A stretch of DNA of 64,000 bases, taken from NCBI GenBank assembly GCA_001630475.1, contig KV419435.1:209303-273302 (forward strand), written 5' to 3'. A program made the position numbers and the translations under genes. Positions 47,231 through 59,200 of the stretch are shown one piece after another (positions within the stretch are counted from its first letter, which is position 1; every line of letters starts with the position of its first letter). The DNA comes from Sistotremastrum niveocremeum HHB9708 (Eukaryota > Basidiomycota > Agaricomycetes > Sistotremastrales > Sistotremastraceae). The notes under the pieces are model-generated. The model had not been told where the DNA came from. It saw only the letters and a program-made list of their open reading frames with translations, and ran no database searches.

Positions 47231-48898
47231 ATGTGGCTTGAAGACTGCACCCCTACTGCCGACGGACTGGATCGCGACACACGACAGAATGCGGCTTGTA
47301 ATTTTGGATTTCCAACCCGTCTAGGATTGAGTATCGTCGTTGAGATGGCACTCATTTCAGCGATTGCCACGGCGAGTCTGATTGGTTTCATTCTTGTGCG
47401 TCTGCCTCAGTCACCTATTACATCACACTGAACGGTTGTCCAGTATACGAATGCGAAAAAATGGCTCCGCTGGCGTGCCGCACAGCGTCGTATTTCTGAC
47501 AAGTCTCGAAGGAGACCCTTCCCGTGGCCCTCTCACTTGCTCTTCTACCTCACAACGCTTCTGGGTTTCGATTTCATAGTTTCGCTCGGTATGTTCGAAC
47601 CTTGCACGCTGTGGCTGTCCCAGTCTAACCCCAGATCCCAGGCGCTATATTTGACATTGCTTGGATCCGTGATGCTGTGCGTTTTCCTTTCGGACTTCAT
47701 ATATACCATGAATTAATGTGCCTGTGATTCTTAGGGTATCGTGGAAGGCCCCTTTTGCTCTGCTCAAGGTATGCAGAGAGCTTCGGCTCATTGTTTCCTC
47801 AATCTAACGCAACTTCGTAGCCGTCCTGAAACAAACGGGCGACGTTGGCGTCGCTCTTTCGTAAGCTATTCTCTCCAACCGTTCTGTTCCATACTCATAT
47901 GATATTTCAGGACACTTGTACGTGTCATTGTGGCTCTTTCTATTTAGTTTTTAACGCATATGTAGGCTCTGACTTCGCATACCTTCGCTGTGCTCTTCTT
48001 CCGATGGAAACCAAGTCGATCGCCTCTGCTCGCCTGTTTTGTCATTGGTCTTATCTGGCTGTTCCTGGGCCTCAATGACGGATTGGCATGGCACTTCCAT
48101 CACACAAAAGGCCAGAAGTTGTACGGAAACACTCGCTACTGTAAGTGCTTTTTAAACTATCAATATGTAAAGCCTGATAAATGTGTAAAGGGTGTTGGAT
48201 TACAACAAGCCACACAGGAAAATTCAAATATTATGGCATTGGTGCGTCAATCATCTAAATAACGATATTTGCTTACTCATGTGATGAAAAGCCCTGGAAT
48301 ATATTTGGATGTGGGTTACCGCCCTCATGAATATATTCTTGTATATTCCCACAGCGCTCCTCTACTTTGGCATCATCCATCAAGAAGAGGTTGAGGTCAA
48401 AGGCCACATTAAAAGAAAATACTCATTCAATCCTCGGGGAAACCCTGATGTCAAGGGTGACCGATCTGTTGGTTGGCTCATGATGCTGTGAGTTGTATGC
48501 AGCTCGGCACCTCAGCTGTTTGCTAATGCACCATCCAGATATTCTGTCATTTATGTTGTCACGGTATGGCTTTCACCGTCTTGTCCGCTCTATGTTTATC
48601 TGACCACAAGAAATAGATTGCTCCTGTTTCTGTTGCTCGCATCATGGAAACAGTATGGGATGCAAAGGATCTGGATAAGACTGTCCCCTTCTCTGCTACT
48701 GCCATCGGTGCAGTTTTCCTGTCGTCTGGTGGCCTTCTCAACACTCTGCTATATGTCAACACTCGCAAAGACTTGTTGTTCACTCGTGAAAATGAAATTG
48801 ATGAGTCAGCAAGCGAAGAGGAGTATAAGGCAGTTAGCCGGACAACGTCGCCGGAACGTGAGCTTCCATCAAATTTTGACGTGGATGCTGGGTACTAG
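47231..48898 (+). CDS. Seven-TM receptor, fungal cAMP-receptor/Git3-like GPCR
   Basis: Start ATG 47231 (MWLEDCTPTADGLDRDTRQN). Seven hydrophobic segments: LSIVVEMALISAIATASLIG; LLFYLTTLLGFDFIVSLGAI; GVALSTLVALTSHTFAVLFF; LLACFVIGLIWLFLGLNDG; YIWMWVTALMNIFLYIPTAL; GWLMMLYSVIYVVTIAP; and ATAIGAVFLSSGGLLNTLLY. A Cys before TM3 (GPFCSAQA) and a WCWI motif in the second extracellular loop, restored by splicing at about 48140-48193, are typical of the cAMP-receptor-like class, where they form a disulfide. TM7 carries NTLLYVNTRK, resembling the NPxxY region. The C-tail is acidic and Ser/Thr-rich. The gene has about eight short introns. Its ligand cannot be read from the sequence. Confidence 0.82.
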
Positions 48899-49076
48899 TT
48901 TTTGTGGGTTTTCTCCTCTTTTGCGTCACCTCTTTCTTGCTGTCTGAGTGATCTTGGCACGTCTCCAGTTCCGTTAGGCTATAGCTATAGGTTTAATGAT
49001 ATCACGTCTCTCGGGTGCAATGTTAGTAACGAATTAATGTACTATATACCCATCGCTTTCTTCAGCCCAAATTGTC

Positions 49077-50770
49077 TTACACGCCAACCCACGTTCGCCA
49101 CTCTTTGATCTCCTTGCGATGACTTTTGACGATGGCCTTGACTTCTTCGCCCCAAACTTGCGCACCCTCTTTAACATGACGCTCAGACTCTGGGATTTCC
49201 ATCACGACGATATTCTCCAACGTCAAATCGCCAGCTTGATCCCACTTGACAAGAGTGGGTCGCTGAGGTATAGCATGAGGCGGGATCACGGATCGGCCAC
49301 GATGGACATCCTCAAAGAGGAACGATACATCATCTTCGTCAATCGGCATGCGACTGTCCTCGTGTCAGCATGATAATCTAAGATGTAGAGGAAGAGCGCC
49401 TACTTTATCTGCGTGCCTGTGAGTTTCGCTTCTCGCACTTGGAGATCACGAAGGAGCTTTTCGTAGAGCTTTCGACGGCCTTTGATAGGGAGTGGATTCG
49501 GGATTGGCTTTCCCGCAAGCTCGCACAGTATGTATGTCGCGATGTTTAATCCGAATATCGATGGTAGCGGTCCTATATCAGATGTCAACATCAACGATCA
49601 CACTCACAAGATGTTGCTCATCTTACCTAGAACAGGAAGGATCCGTACGCGGAAGTCATCGAACACTCCGAGCTCGTTGACTGATCCTTTTGCGAATTCT
49701 TCTTCGGGGAGGGGAAGAAGTTTAACATCTCCAGGGACTTCCGTTGAGTAAACCACAGGAATACCAAAGGAGATCCCTTTCGCTCGTAGACGTCGGCGAA
49801 CAGCGCGCGCTAGAGGGTCATAGACTGTATGCGAGATATCGCTGAAATTGCGACAATTAAATTTCAATGATGATCATAATCCGGGAGCTGCGAACCTTAT
49901 TTGAATACGAGTAGGGTCGCATTTGGCACCAGCACCCATAGAAGCGAACACCTTGATGCCCTTTTCGTGACAGTATTTGAGGAGATCCACCTTGGTGCCG
50001 ATGTTGTCGATGGCGTCTGATGAAAGCGTGGGTTTCAATGTTGAAACGGAGAAGAAGGAGCATACCTACGACCCAATCCACGTCATCCAGAAGCCAGCCA
50101 CCGTCCTCTGCCCTCCACAGTTCGATACAGGACTCGACTTTGATCCATTTGGAAAACGACTTGAGTGCCTTCTCCACGCACTTGACCTTGGGCGTCCCCA
50201 CATCTGCAAGAGTAGCAGTTGCATGTCGATTCAGCGATGAGAGTGTCACATAATCGAAGTCTACGAGGCGGATGCTTGAAATTCCTCTGCAAGGCTGAGC
50301 GATCAGCGACGCCCTTTACAGGAGAGAACCAATTTTACCTACGAGCGAACAAGCATCACAGCCGCCCAGCTCCCGACCCCACCGCATCCAATGACCGCCA
50401 CCTTACTTCCCCGTATTTTCTTCATGCCTTCGTCGCCAAAGAAAGCGTAGTTCCGCGTCAACTGTTCACGTATAAGAGTTTCATCGTAGTTGGATTCTTC
50501 ATCAAGAATAGGCAGATCAGAGTCGGTAGCGGTCTGTACAGTACCCTTGCCAGGGAATCGCAGCGCTTCAGAGGGTCGACGAACTCTGTGGCTTTTCTGG
50601 CTTGACTCGACGTCCAATTCGTGTGCGAGGCTTTCGTTGACTTCTTCGCTGAGTTTGATTCTTCTCTGACGCCGAGAAAAAGCTTGATAAGAGAATATGG
50701 CTATCGCAGTTGCTGAAGAGGCTGCGAAGGCTGCAATGGCCAGCTCGACGACTGGAGGTCGTCGAGACAT
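49077..50770 (-). CDS. tRNA threonylcarbamoyladenosine dehydratase-like (Tcd/ThiF family)
   Basis: This family cyclises t6A37 of tRNA to ct6A using ATP; fungal members sit on the mitochondrial outer membrane. ATG 50770. The N-terminus has a TM anchor (VVELAIAAFAASSATAIAIF) and then a basic linker. The ThiF/E1 fold follows: QLTRNYAFFGDEGMKKI, nucleotide loop VAVIGCGGVGSWA, LVDFDYVTLSSLNRHA (Asp and Arg contacts), VDWVVDAIDNIGTKVDLL, SMGAGAKCDPTRIQI and VYSTEVPGDVKL. The C-terminal exon (SRMPIDEDDVSFLFED to WRTWVGV) ends at 49077. The protein is about 475 residues over six exons. Its first roughly 377 residues are encoded identically in an inverted copy at 61486-62832. It is convergent with the receptor gene, 178 bp apart. 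Confidence 0.9.
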
Positions 50771-52351
50771 TGCGCTTGCAGCTGACTAAGCAACTTCTGC
50801 GTCATTCTCTTAGAATCGCAGAACCAAATCGACGTTTATGCTTGCGTTTATGATATCGAACTTGTATTCCCGTCAGCGAGCCAAACAGCAAATCTGAAAC
50901 CTTCTCCAGTCAGATCGCACGCAGCCATCTCTTTGAGTCCATCTTCCACAGTTTCTCTGCCCCAGTCTGCAGTTACCACAGGAGCGAGTTGAATCAAGGC
51001 AACAAACATGCGTCATTCATTGGACTCTCGACTGAAGATGACGAGGAAATGAACTGCGAGATCGCTAGCCGAGAAAGCGGCGAGAATGACTCGTCGACAC
51101 TCCCAGCCTTCTACATCGAATCAATCCCCGCCAGATAGCCAGAGGACGTCGCTGTATTATTGCGAGGGTGTTAATAGTAATGCCATCTCTTCAAAAACAC
51201 AGAACACTTGCATTCCATGCCTGTCGTGACAGTCTCCGCAAAACGAAGAGAGTCGTATCACGATGTCTAGAGTTGTACGAGGTCAAGGTCATCGACGGCT
51301 GTGCAATGTGAGATGCAGAGTGTAAGGGCTGCTCGGGCCTGTTACAGTGAAGGGGGAAATATCTCTTCAGAGATCACTACATTCGTATTAGCTGCTGAAT
51401 CATTGTGAGACCATTGTGAATGATTATCTCGCACCTTCCACCCGAATGGAACCGAGAAATGAACCACCAAAAACAAACACACATTATGAGCGACGAAAGC
51501 TTCACCCAGTCGCCCCTCTCAAAATCATGAATGAGCAGGGCAAAGGGGAGAAAATACGACATCCTGATGTCGAATTCGGGGAAGACTCTCCACAAGACCA
51601 CCCTCAGGCTACTGTTTGCGAGAGGAGTGAGGGGTCCCACTCTTCAGCTCGGCTCCCCATCCATCGTCGACAATCACTGACAACTGATGCCGCAGCACCA
51701 GCCACCATGGTCGTTTTCGACCCAACGGGTCAGGAACGATGAATGGGCCTGCTCCTGGGCCCAGGAGCAGAGAGCCCACAACAGCCTTGCGGCTGCTGCG
51801 AGAAGAGCTCCTTGCCTCCTAACAGACTGCAACAATCAGCAACCGGGCGCCCAGCTGCCAACTGCCCGTCTGTCCGCTGCCAAAAAGACAGCCACCTCAG
51901 CTCGGCTCACCACTCATCGTCGACAATCACTGACGACTGATGCCGCAGCACCAGCCACCATGGTCGTTTTCGACCCAACGGGTCCGGAACGATGAATGGA
52001 TCTGCTCCCGGGCCCAGGAGCAGAGAGCCCACAGCAACCTTGCGGTTGCTGCGAGAGGGGGGAGAACAAGGAAGGATGGGGAATATTCTTGGGGGCGAAA
52101 ATTACTTATCCTGCGTCGTCAGCTGGGATTGAATATTCAGCGACGAAACTCAGCAAGGGGACTGACTAGAATATACGCACCTAGTCATCCAGTAATTCTC
52201 GAAGCAGTCCATCCAACCAGAGAAGCGCAGGAGGTCCTAGTAGAAAGCCTGAGTCCAGCGGATGAAGCATCGGAAGCATCGGGAATCGGAGAGGAGAAGC
52301 ACTCTTGCCGGGCGCCGAGCTACATGCCGACATCTGCTTCCGGACTTCACA
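49424..52351. repeat. Left arm of a 2,928-bp perfect inverted repeat
   Basis: Every position x here pairs with 112256-x in the right arm (59905-62832). I compared several blocks and many open frames on both strands and found no mismatch or indel. It covers the dehydratase gene except its last exon, plus about 1.6 kb upstream. The first mismatch outward is at 49423, and inward at 52352. Beyond both edges a diverged match continues. Confidence 0.93.
51645..52056. repeat. Hairpin-dense direct repeat, two units with 253-bp period
   Basis: Unit 1 (51645-51803) and unit 2 (51898-52056) align without indels and with about a dozen changes. Each contains GTCG-TTTT-CGAC, GACCC-AAC-GGGTC and a palindrome centred on GGGCCC. 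In unit 1 this is a perfect 22-bp palindrome (51749-51770); in unit 2 it has one mismatch (52002-52023). The mirrored copy in the right arm lies at 60200-60611. Confidence 0.85.
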
Positions 52352-53013
52352 GTTGCTCAGGTCGTCTACTAGTAATTTCGTGCATTTGGTGGTCTCGCCG
52401 TCACCACGCGACGATAGTTTGAGATACATGAATAATTGTCCTCCCTCTGGATCTTTCCTTGGAAATGGAACCGAGTTCGCACTTAAATTCAGGTTTCATT
52501 CTCAGATGCTGGCGTTTCCCCATCATAAATTTGATTGGATATATGGGAATGCTCTTGGACAAAACTGAACTGCTGAGAAGCAGTGGACCTGAGGAGAGAA
52601 CACTATTCTCACCGGAATATTATCGAGAGAAACCCAACTGATGAACTCGAATGGCTTCTCTTGAGCGTCCCAAAACAAACGGATTAGCACCGCGAACTGA
52701 TTATTCGTCCTCGCGGTCAGAATCTTGCAGCACCCTGAGACGTGTCCGAAGCGGTCCGTTCATTCTGCATTCCGATTTGACGAGTTTCGGCAAAATCCAC
52801 AAAAAGAAGGATTTTATTTCCTGGAACGTTAGCCAGATCGTCGAAGGGCGGATGAGCTGCGAAGCACAAGCAGAATGGGCCTATGGCCAAAGATAATCAT
52901 GACATGAGACTTGAAAGCGACTGTTCATCTTCCCGAGCGTGTGGGTCTGACTTTGACGCTTTCGTTCGCAGCATACGCGGCCTAGGCAATATAGAGATGA
53001 CGTGACTGCATGT
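52352..53013. other. Diverged inner extension of left arm
   Basis: No gene is supported. It aligns, inverted, to about 59200-59904 at much lower identity than the perfect arms. Shared blocks include ACTATTCTCACCGGAA-ATTATCGAGAG (52602-52632, complement near 59643-59673) and AACGGATT-GCA-GCGAACTG (52678-52699). It marks the older part of the inverted duplication. Confidence 0.6.
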
Positions 53014-54137
53014 TCAGTCTATCCGGCAGAGGGGTGGAAAGCTAGCAACAAGGGCAGTCAGAGCAAGGAATGTGCCTTGGGACGGATGTCGCACCAATTC
53101 GTCTGCAACACTTCGCAGCATTGGAGTCAACATAGTACTTTGATTGTAATGAGAATCAGGCCGGAGGAGAATGTCGGACACACGCACTGTAAGGTTGAAC
53201 AAACATATCTTCGAATGCCCATAAGGAGAGCGTTCCTGCCGACATTCCAGTTCGGTACCCGCGAGCCCAGACGAAACTGGTCGCAACTTTTCGTTGCGGA
53301 CGCGAGCATAGAAGTTCCTGATCAAGCAGTCAGTCGTCAAAGTTCTTAACAACAATCGAGGGTCGGCTTACCCGTGCAATCGTGGAGCTCTCGCACATCT
53401 TGTCAGCCAAAGAGGTCAGGTAGGCTCATGCCCGACGTCGAGCAGCGTGGGCGGGGTACTATAATGCGCGAAAGATCGCCCCATAACGATCAGGCCACAG
53501 CCCCAGAGACTGTCCTGGAATGCAAACCTTAGCTAACGACGCCACGGCGTAGCATTCCGAGTCATGTTGGCTTTCGCAGAGGGGTGTTTGATGCCTTTCG
53601 TGAAAGCATTCAAGCAATGATATCTCTGGATATATGTCCTCAGTGCCGTTAAACACTTGATTCACAGAAAGGAGTACATACCTGAAGTAGATTCCATATA
53701 ATTCGGACCGTCAATGTCCTCTGGCCTCGGAGTCTGCCAATGGTCTCCACAGTTCTTGCGAACGAATGTAGTCAGAATTACTTCGTTCAGGTCCTCCAGC
53801 CTCTTGGACGACTGCTGCCGGGCGAGCGATGCGTTCCATATCAGCAGTGGTAACTTCATATGTTCGCAGTCGACCAGACGAATGGCAGATCCGCACTGAC
53901 CGGACGTCTCTCGTGCCAAAGATGAGAAAAAAAGACTTACGACTACACGACCATCATTATTAGAACTCGATTCATCACGGTCCAGTGACTGCCCAATCTT
54001 TTTGAACGATTCACGGCAGAAAACGCGTTAGATCTTCGTAGGTGTAGTATAGCAGTAGTTGACCGTAGGTCTCCTGGCTGACTAAGCGCATCCTCAGGTT
54101 GCTCTTGACCAAGGAAACGCTCATTCATTCGCCCACT
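53014..54137 (-). pseudogene. Unknown gene X, left copy, decayed
   Basis: A gene-like series of blocks reads MNERFLGQEQPEDALSQPGD (from 54137), ADMERIARPAAVVQEAGG, GPNYMESTSG before a GTATGT donor, and then GLWPDRY. An inverted relative lies at about 58186-59200 with the same order of blocks and introns. Aligned to that copy, the left one has in-frame stops in the block after WPDRY (YPAHAARRRA region), so I call it a pseudogene. I do not recognise the protein family. Its start abuts the F-box gene start head to head (54137/54138). Confidence 0.5.
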
Positions 54138-55611
54138 ATGTCTCTCCTTACGATGGCACCTGAAATTCGCGAGATGATATTTGAAGCCTTCGTAGTTGAC
54201 GCCATTGAGTCCTGCACCCGTACAGCGGACCGTCTCAAAATGACACTGAAAATAACACACATGTATGCGCTTTATGATATCCAGACGCTCTCACCCTTGA
54301 CGTTGCAACAGATGCAGGACGATACGTACTGCCGCCTTCGACTATCATCGCTTTTGGTCGTTGATCCATCTCCATTGGCACGCGGATGCAGTCCAATTCT
54401 TTCTCGAGCGCGCTCGCGTACAGACGAATCCCGACCTCCATGTATTCTTGGATCTACAAGCGGGGGGGACGAGTAATAAAAGAAAAAAGCACCAACGTTG
54501 GGGGAAGTTTCTGGAGAAGGAGATGAAGATCATCCAGTTCCTAGGGATCAAAATCACCCTCAACCACGGAAGCCCAGTCATCGTAGCAGCCCTTCGCGAT
54601 ACTCCTGCGCCTCGACTCACGGGTTTCGAACTGGATCTCGACGAAAGACAGACACATAATGCCAATATCACCCGACTCTTCAATAACGACGCCCCTTCAT
54701 TGAACTCAATACGCATACATGCTCGTGCGCCATTCGATCAGTTGCCGAACTTTGCTTCCTTGGAGGAGCTCGGGTACAGATTGACTGAAGAAAACTTCGC
54801 GGGACTACTGGAGATGTTGGAAGGGAGTCCGAGATTGAAGTACATCTCATTGAAAGGAGCTTCGCGATGGACGCCTTCGCCGCTACCTGGAGTGAATCCA
54901 GCGCTTCAAACACCAGTCGTTCTCCCGGATTGTTCATCCTTATTCATCAGGGGCATGGATGCACGTCGCACGTGGCATATACTCCGCAACATCAGCTTTC
55001 CGGTGATGACTCGTTTGGACGTTTACGAAAGAATATTCGAGCACGATAACAATCTCATGGGAACGATCTTCGATACGCTGCCGAAACTTCCTCAGAATCC
55101 TGAGTTACCTCCGAAAGACTATCTCTTCTTGGGCATACGACCTAATCTCATCTGCATCGAGCTCAAAGGTTACCGATACCAATGCAACTGGACGAACCTC
55201 CACTTCCAAAATCTCACGGACGGTGCAGGTGCCCACCTTCTCTTCTCGTTCGTCATCGACGCCATTACTGCTCCAGCGAATGTTCTCCATCTCCAACCTC
55301 CAAAACTTCATATCGAAAATAATATCACTCTCGAAGAAGACAACCCTCTATCGCTGGATCTACACGATCTCACTGTCTTGTTGGTTCGAATCTTCGACGC
55401 GTACCCACTCGTCGAGGAGCTGTGCCTTTCAGGGAACACGGCCTTCATTACGCAGCAGCTTCGCCACACCCATACGCAATCGCTTCCGTTATTGGCCACT
55501 TTGAAGCTCGAGAAGAACTTACGACACAATATTCCACAAACTTATGACGCAGAATCGGTCAACGCACTCGAAAGGACTCGGAATCTTGAGATAGTCAACT
55601 CTTTTCTTTAG
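54138..55611 (+). CDS. F-box protein with LRR-like C-terminal region
   Basis: F-box proteins bring substrates to SCF ubiquitin ligases. ATG 54138 gives MSLLTMAPEIREMIFEAFV, an F-box start (PEIRxxIF). A 49-bp intron (54263-54311) joins TLKITH to ICRTIRTAAFDYHRFWSLIH, restoring the typical end of a basidiomycete F-box (CRxxRxxA...FWSxIxL). A long second exon encodes about 430 residues with regularly spaced hydrophobic and Asn/Leu motifs (PSLNSIRIHARAPFDQLPNF, LEELGYRLTEENFAGLLEML, LVEELCLSGNTAF), consistent with leucine-rich-repeat-like packing. It ends at 55611. The gene is intact and sits at the centre of the inverted duplication, with no partner copy visible on the other side. Confidence 0.82.
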
Positions 55612-58157
55612 GATGGGTAAACATAGCTGACGCCATTGTGTTGTTGGGGTTACTTCTGTCTATCGCTGTTCGTCTTCTGTTTCGCTTTGAAATTGCCGGA
55701 CTTGGTGTTTGAGAATGTTATTGATGAATATTACAATACAGTTGTCAATGTGATAATATCCCTCAAAAGCGTGACCGCTTTGAGTCGTAGCAGCATAAAA
55801 GCTCCAGTTCCTCTTTGAGAGTCAAACGTGAATTAACACGCCATAAATCCGTCTTCGATTTGCTTCTAAAGAGGCTTTGATTATCCGCCGACATAAGTGG
55901 CCTACTCTTGATGTCCTGTCAGCGGCTTCAATCTTGGCCTTTACTTCTTCATCGTGAGCTCGCGCATCTTCTCCGACCTGACCCTCGGCTTTTAGGAGGT
56001 CCATCTCAATGGTATACTTTTTCACTCGGTTTCAGTCTTGGGTGACGCGGGAGGACAGCTTGATATGCAAGAGAAGACGACGTGATCGTCGCATAGGTGC
56101 TAGGTGCTAGCCTGATAGTCGGCGAGACATCCGTGCTGATCGACGGCGTCAGCGTTATGACAAGACGAAGAAAAGGTGCGGAGAAGGTGCAGACCTGGCA
56201 AAGGGGCATTCTTTCTTCATTGCATCCATCACAAGCAAGACGAACGAACTCGGTAGCAGTCCTAAATCATTTATCGACGTGTATGCATGATCTTGCATCG
56301 GCACGAAAAGTTTCTGACAATGCGTATCAATGAAATCAAACGCCCCAGTAGCAGCGGAAGCACAAACTATTTGACGATGCTACCGGGTTCAATCCTCTAG
56401 CATCCTTTCAGAAGCGCTGCCTGCTCTGGGCAAAGGAGAGTATATGCTGGCGGAGAAGCTTAGCGAGGTCCCTCTTAGCTTTGCGCTCTCCCTTCGGCGA
56501 ACTCGGGCGACATCGGGCGACATCGGAAAGAGAGGGGGTGCATTTGAGGACACCTAAGCCGCGAAACTTAGAATGAATGATCTGATGAAGACTGAACAGC
56601 ATGCTTTTCACGTCATGGTGGTCGAGGACCGTTAGTCTGAATCTGCGGATCGATTTGAGGAGGTGAAGAACAGGTGGAATGGTGTGGGACCTACGCATGA
56701 CTCGATGTTCCATGGACGCAGAAGAGGGATCAAGCTAGGTGTCGTCCAGAGATTCGGAGGCAGAGAATATGCGTCTCAGACTGTCGAGCATCGGAAGCTG
56801 AGCTATCCCACATATCATTGAAGGCTTGTGTCGGAGAGAGCGATGGTGCGTTATCGCGTCATATGGCTGCACTCCACTCTATAACAAATAGTCTCGAGAT
56901 TCGTACGCCTTTGACTATTTCTGTGGAACGTGCATGAGAACGAAATTAGTATCAACTGGTCGACACGCACACTTGATGGCCTGGTGGATCGCTGTCTTAA
57001 CTCGCCTCTGCCTGTGTTGATGAAAGACATGAGCACAAAACTCCACAGTTAATGGCTCGTGATGCCCGAACAGAGTGCGCATTGAGGGGTCCTGACACAG
57101 GCGTGAATATTCACACTTTGACTTCGTCTCAATCTCTGACTCACCCAGCACATGATGCATGTTGCTTTCACCAGGACGTAGTCGCAAAGGCGAGATTAGG
57201 GTGAGGTACGGGCGCAGAATCTTCTTCGGGTGGCATAAACTGTTGTCAACACGCGAGCTGAGGAATCTTCAAGTGTTCGGAAGATATCGCTGACGTGACA
57301 GAAGGATCAGGATATCGTCAGAGAGGTAGAGATATAGTTGCGGGGCTTACATGACCATGGGTACGACCACGCTCTGCCTCTAAGTTAATGGGAATTGCGG
57401 ATATTTTATGCTTTTCTGCCTCTGTCTCGAGAGTGTCGGATGTAGAGGGTCGCGCTCATACCACCTGACATGCAGTTGAATCTTCTATTCATGCGAGGAG
57501 AGACCAGCGTACCTACAATCTGACCCAAGTCATTCAGATGTCAAATGCTTTCCTCTACTATACCATCCGCAGTCCAAGACACGATGGGATTGGTAATGGT
57601 ATTTTCTCTCGGCATTTCACCTTCGGGATTATCAACGACTTGGATGACAATTGAGTGACAGAAGGGTCATACCATTGAGATTCGGCGAATAGACATTCGA
57701 TATTCGCCTACGTGGCCTTTCATAAGCGACACTCTGCAGGGAAGAAATATACAAACGAACGGATAAGCATCGCTGGTCGTCCAAATCCCAACATCATGAC
57801 ATCCAGCCACTGCCACATTAGTTCAAAGATTTTCTTGAAGCATGTCCCGCAGAAGAAGCTGAAGGAACACACGGACCATTCCCAAGCCAGTTTTTCGCGA
57901 TCAAACGCTTCATCAAGACTAGGAAATCAAGAGAGATGCCATCTGTTGTGAAATGGCCAGAAAACGACGGGTTTTGAACTTTGGTAGATTTGAAGACTGC
58001 TCTGAGGGTTTTCGGACGGGGCGCGACTTCAAGTTTCAAGCGTTAGAATTGGAGGTGAGGACTGCGGGGGTCAGAACATTCGTGCGTTCGCTGAAAATTT
58101 GAGACTGAGAGAGACGTTGACATTGCAGAATGTAGACTTTGCATTGGACCAAGACGA
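55612..58157. other. Centre of the inverted duplication, no clear gene
   Basis: About 2.5 kb. Minus-strand blocks at 55822-56025 (EMDLLKAEGQVGEDARAHDE) and 56408-56713 (HHDVKSMLFSLHQIIHSKF) have protein-like composition and might be exons of one unresolved gene or its remains. No family is recognisable. The small duplicated motif CGGGCGACATCGGGCGACATCGG lies at about 56506-56524 (11-bp unit, twice). Confidence 0.35.
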
Positions 58158-58185
58158 TTGAGAGCGAGAACGACGACCTCGGCGG

Positions 58186-59200
58186 ATGGCCGTCGGAGAC
58201 GACACTCGCAGATCAGAGCCGCGACCATCAATGTCCCTACGAAAGCCGTCTTCTGCTGTGAATGGCTCAGAGATATGCGCAGTGACGAGACCTGGTCCAG
58301 TGCGCTCTATCGTTGGTCGTGTGATAGTGAGTCATACTTTGTCGTCATTCGCGGATGACCCTCACCAAGAAATAGCCTGACGGCGGACTCTCTTATGATA
58401 TTCTCTCTATCAACAGTCTGGTGTCCCGACAATTGCTGATGCAACACGCGTTACTTGTCTAGCAAAAGTCGTCCAAGAGGCTGAAGGGCTCAAACGAAAC
58501 GCTGCTCCATCGGATATTTCTATCGAAAGCTGGAAGCCGGAGCCTAGGGATGGTGGCTGCCCGGATTATAAGGATTCGCCTTCAGGTATGCCCCTTTTGC
58601 TTTGCACCACGTATCTAAAGCTCTGACAATATTTCCTCAAAGATGGTACTCCTTGAATTTCACGAAAAAATGTCTATGGCCCCTGAGCCATCGCGATCCG
58701 TAACCCTACGTGTTGTCAGATAATGTTCGCACTCTAGAGCTGTCACCGACACTGTGGCCTGATCGTTATGTGATTTCAGAGATATCCCTTGCATCACGGT
58801 ACCCTGCCCACACCGCTCGACGTCGTTCGTTAGCTCATCTGATCTCCTCAGCCCACAAAATATGCGAAAGCTCCATTCTCTCAGAGGTAAGCCGGAGATC
58901 AATTGTTGCCAGGAACTTTGAGTACTGAATGCTTGATCTGGAACTTCCATGGTCAAGGCCAAACTCAAAGTCGCGACTGCTTTCGTTTAGGCTCGCGGGT
59001 GGCGAATTGGGCCGTTAGCAGGAACGTTTGTTTGATCGTAGGGTGCGTGTTTCCCCCATTCTCCCTCGACTTTATGCTCATTTGACCAAAGTAGGGTCTT
59101 GTCGCCAAAGTTGCGAAATGTTTAGCGAACATTGTCGCCGCATCCGTCTCAAGGTGTCCATGATCTAACCCCTTCGTCGACGCCTTGCCCCCACACACAC
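58186..59200 (+). pseudogene. Unknown gene X, right copy
   Basis: Blocks in order: RPSMSLRKPSSAVNGSEI, then after an ACAG acceptor PTIADATRVTCLAKVVQEAE and CPDYKDSPSG before a GTATGC donor, then LWPDRYVISEISLASRYPAH and RRRSLAHLISSAHKICESS. These match the left copy (53014-54137) inverted. The WPDRY exon is open here, where the left copy is broken. The downstream part (58930-59200), however, has no clean frame, so the copy may also be decayed or its exons may be misread. I do not recognise the family. Confidence 0.4.

Noticed and set aside
51416-52422. Overlapping open frames with repeated MPQHQPPWSFSTQRVR
   Set aside because: The repeated protein sequence is a consequence of the DNA direct repeat. 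No known family matches, and the frames differ in their ends between the two arms.
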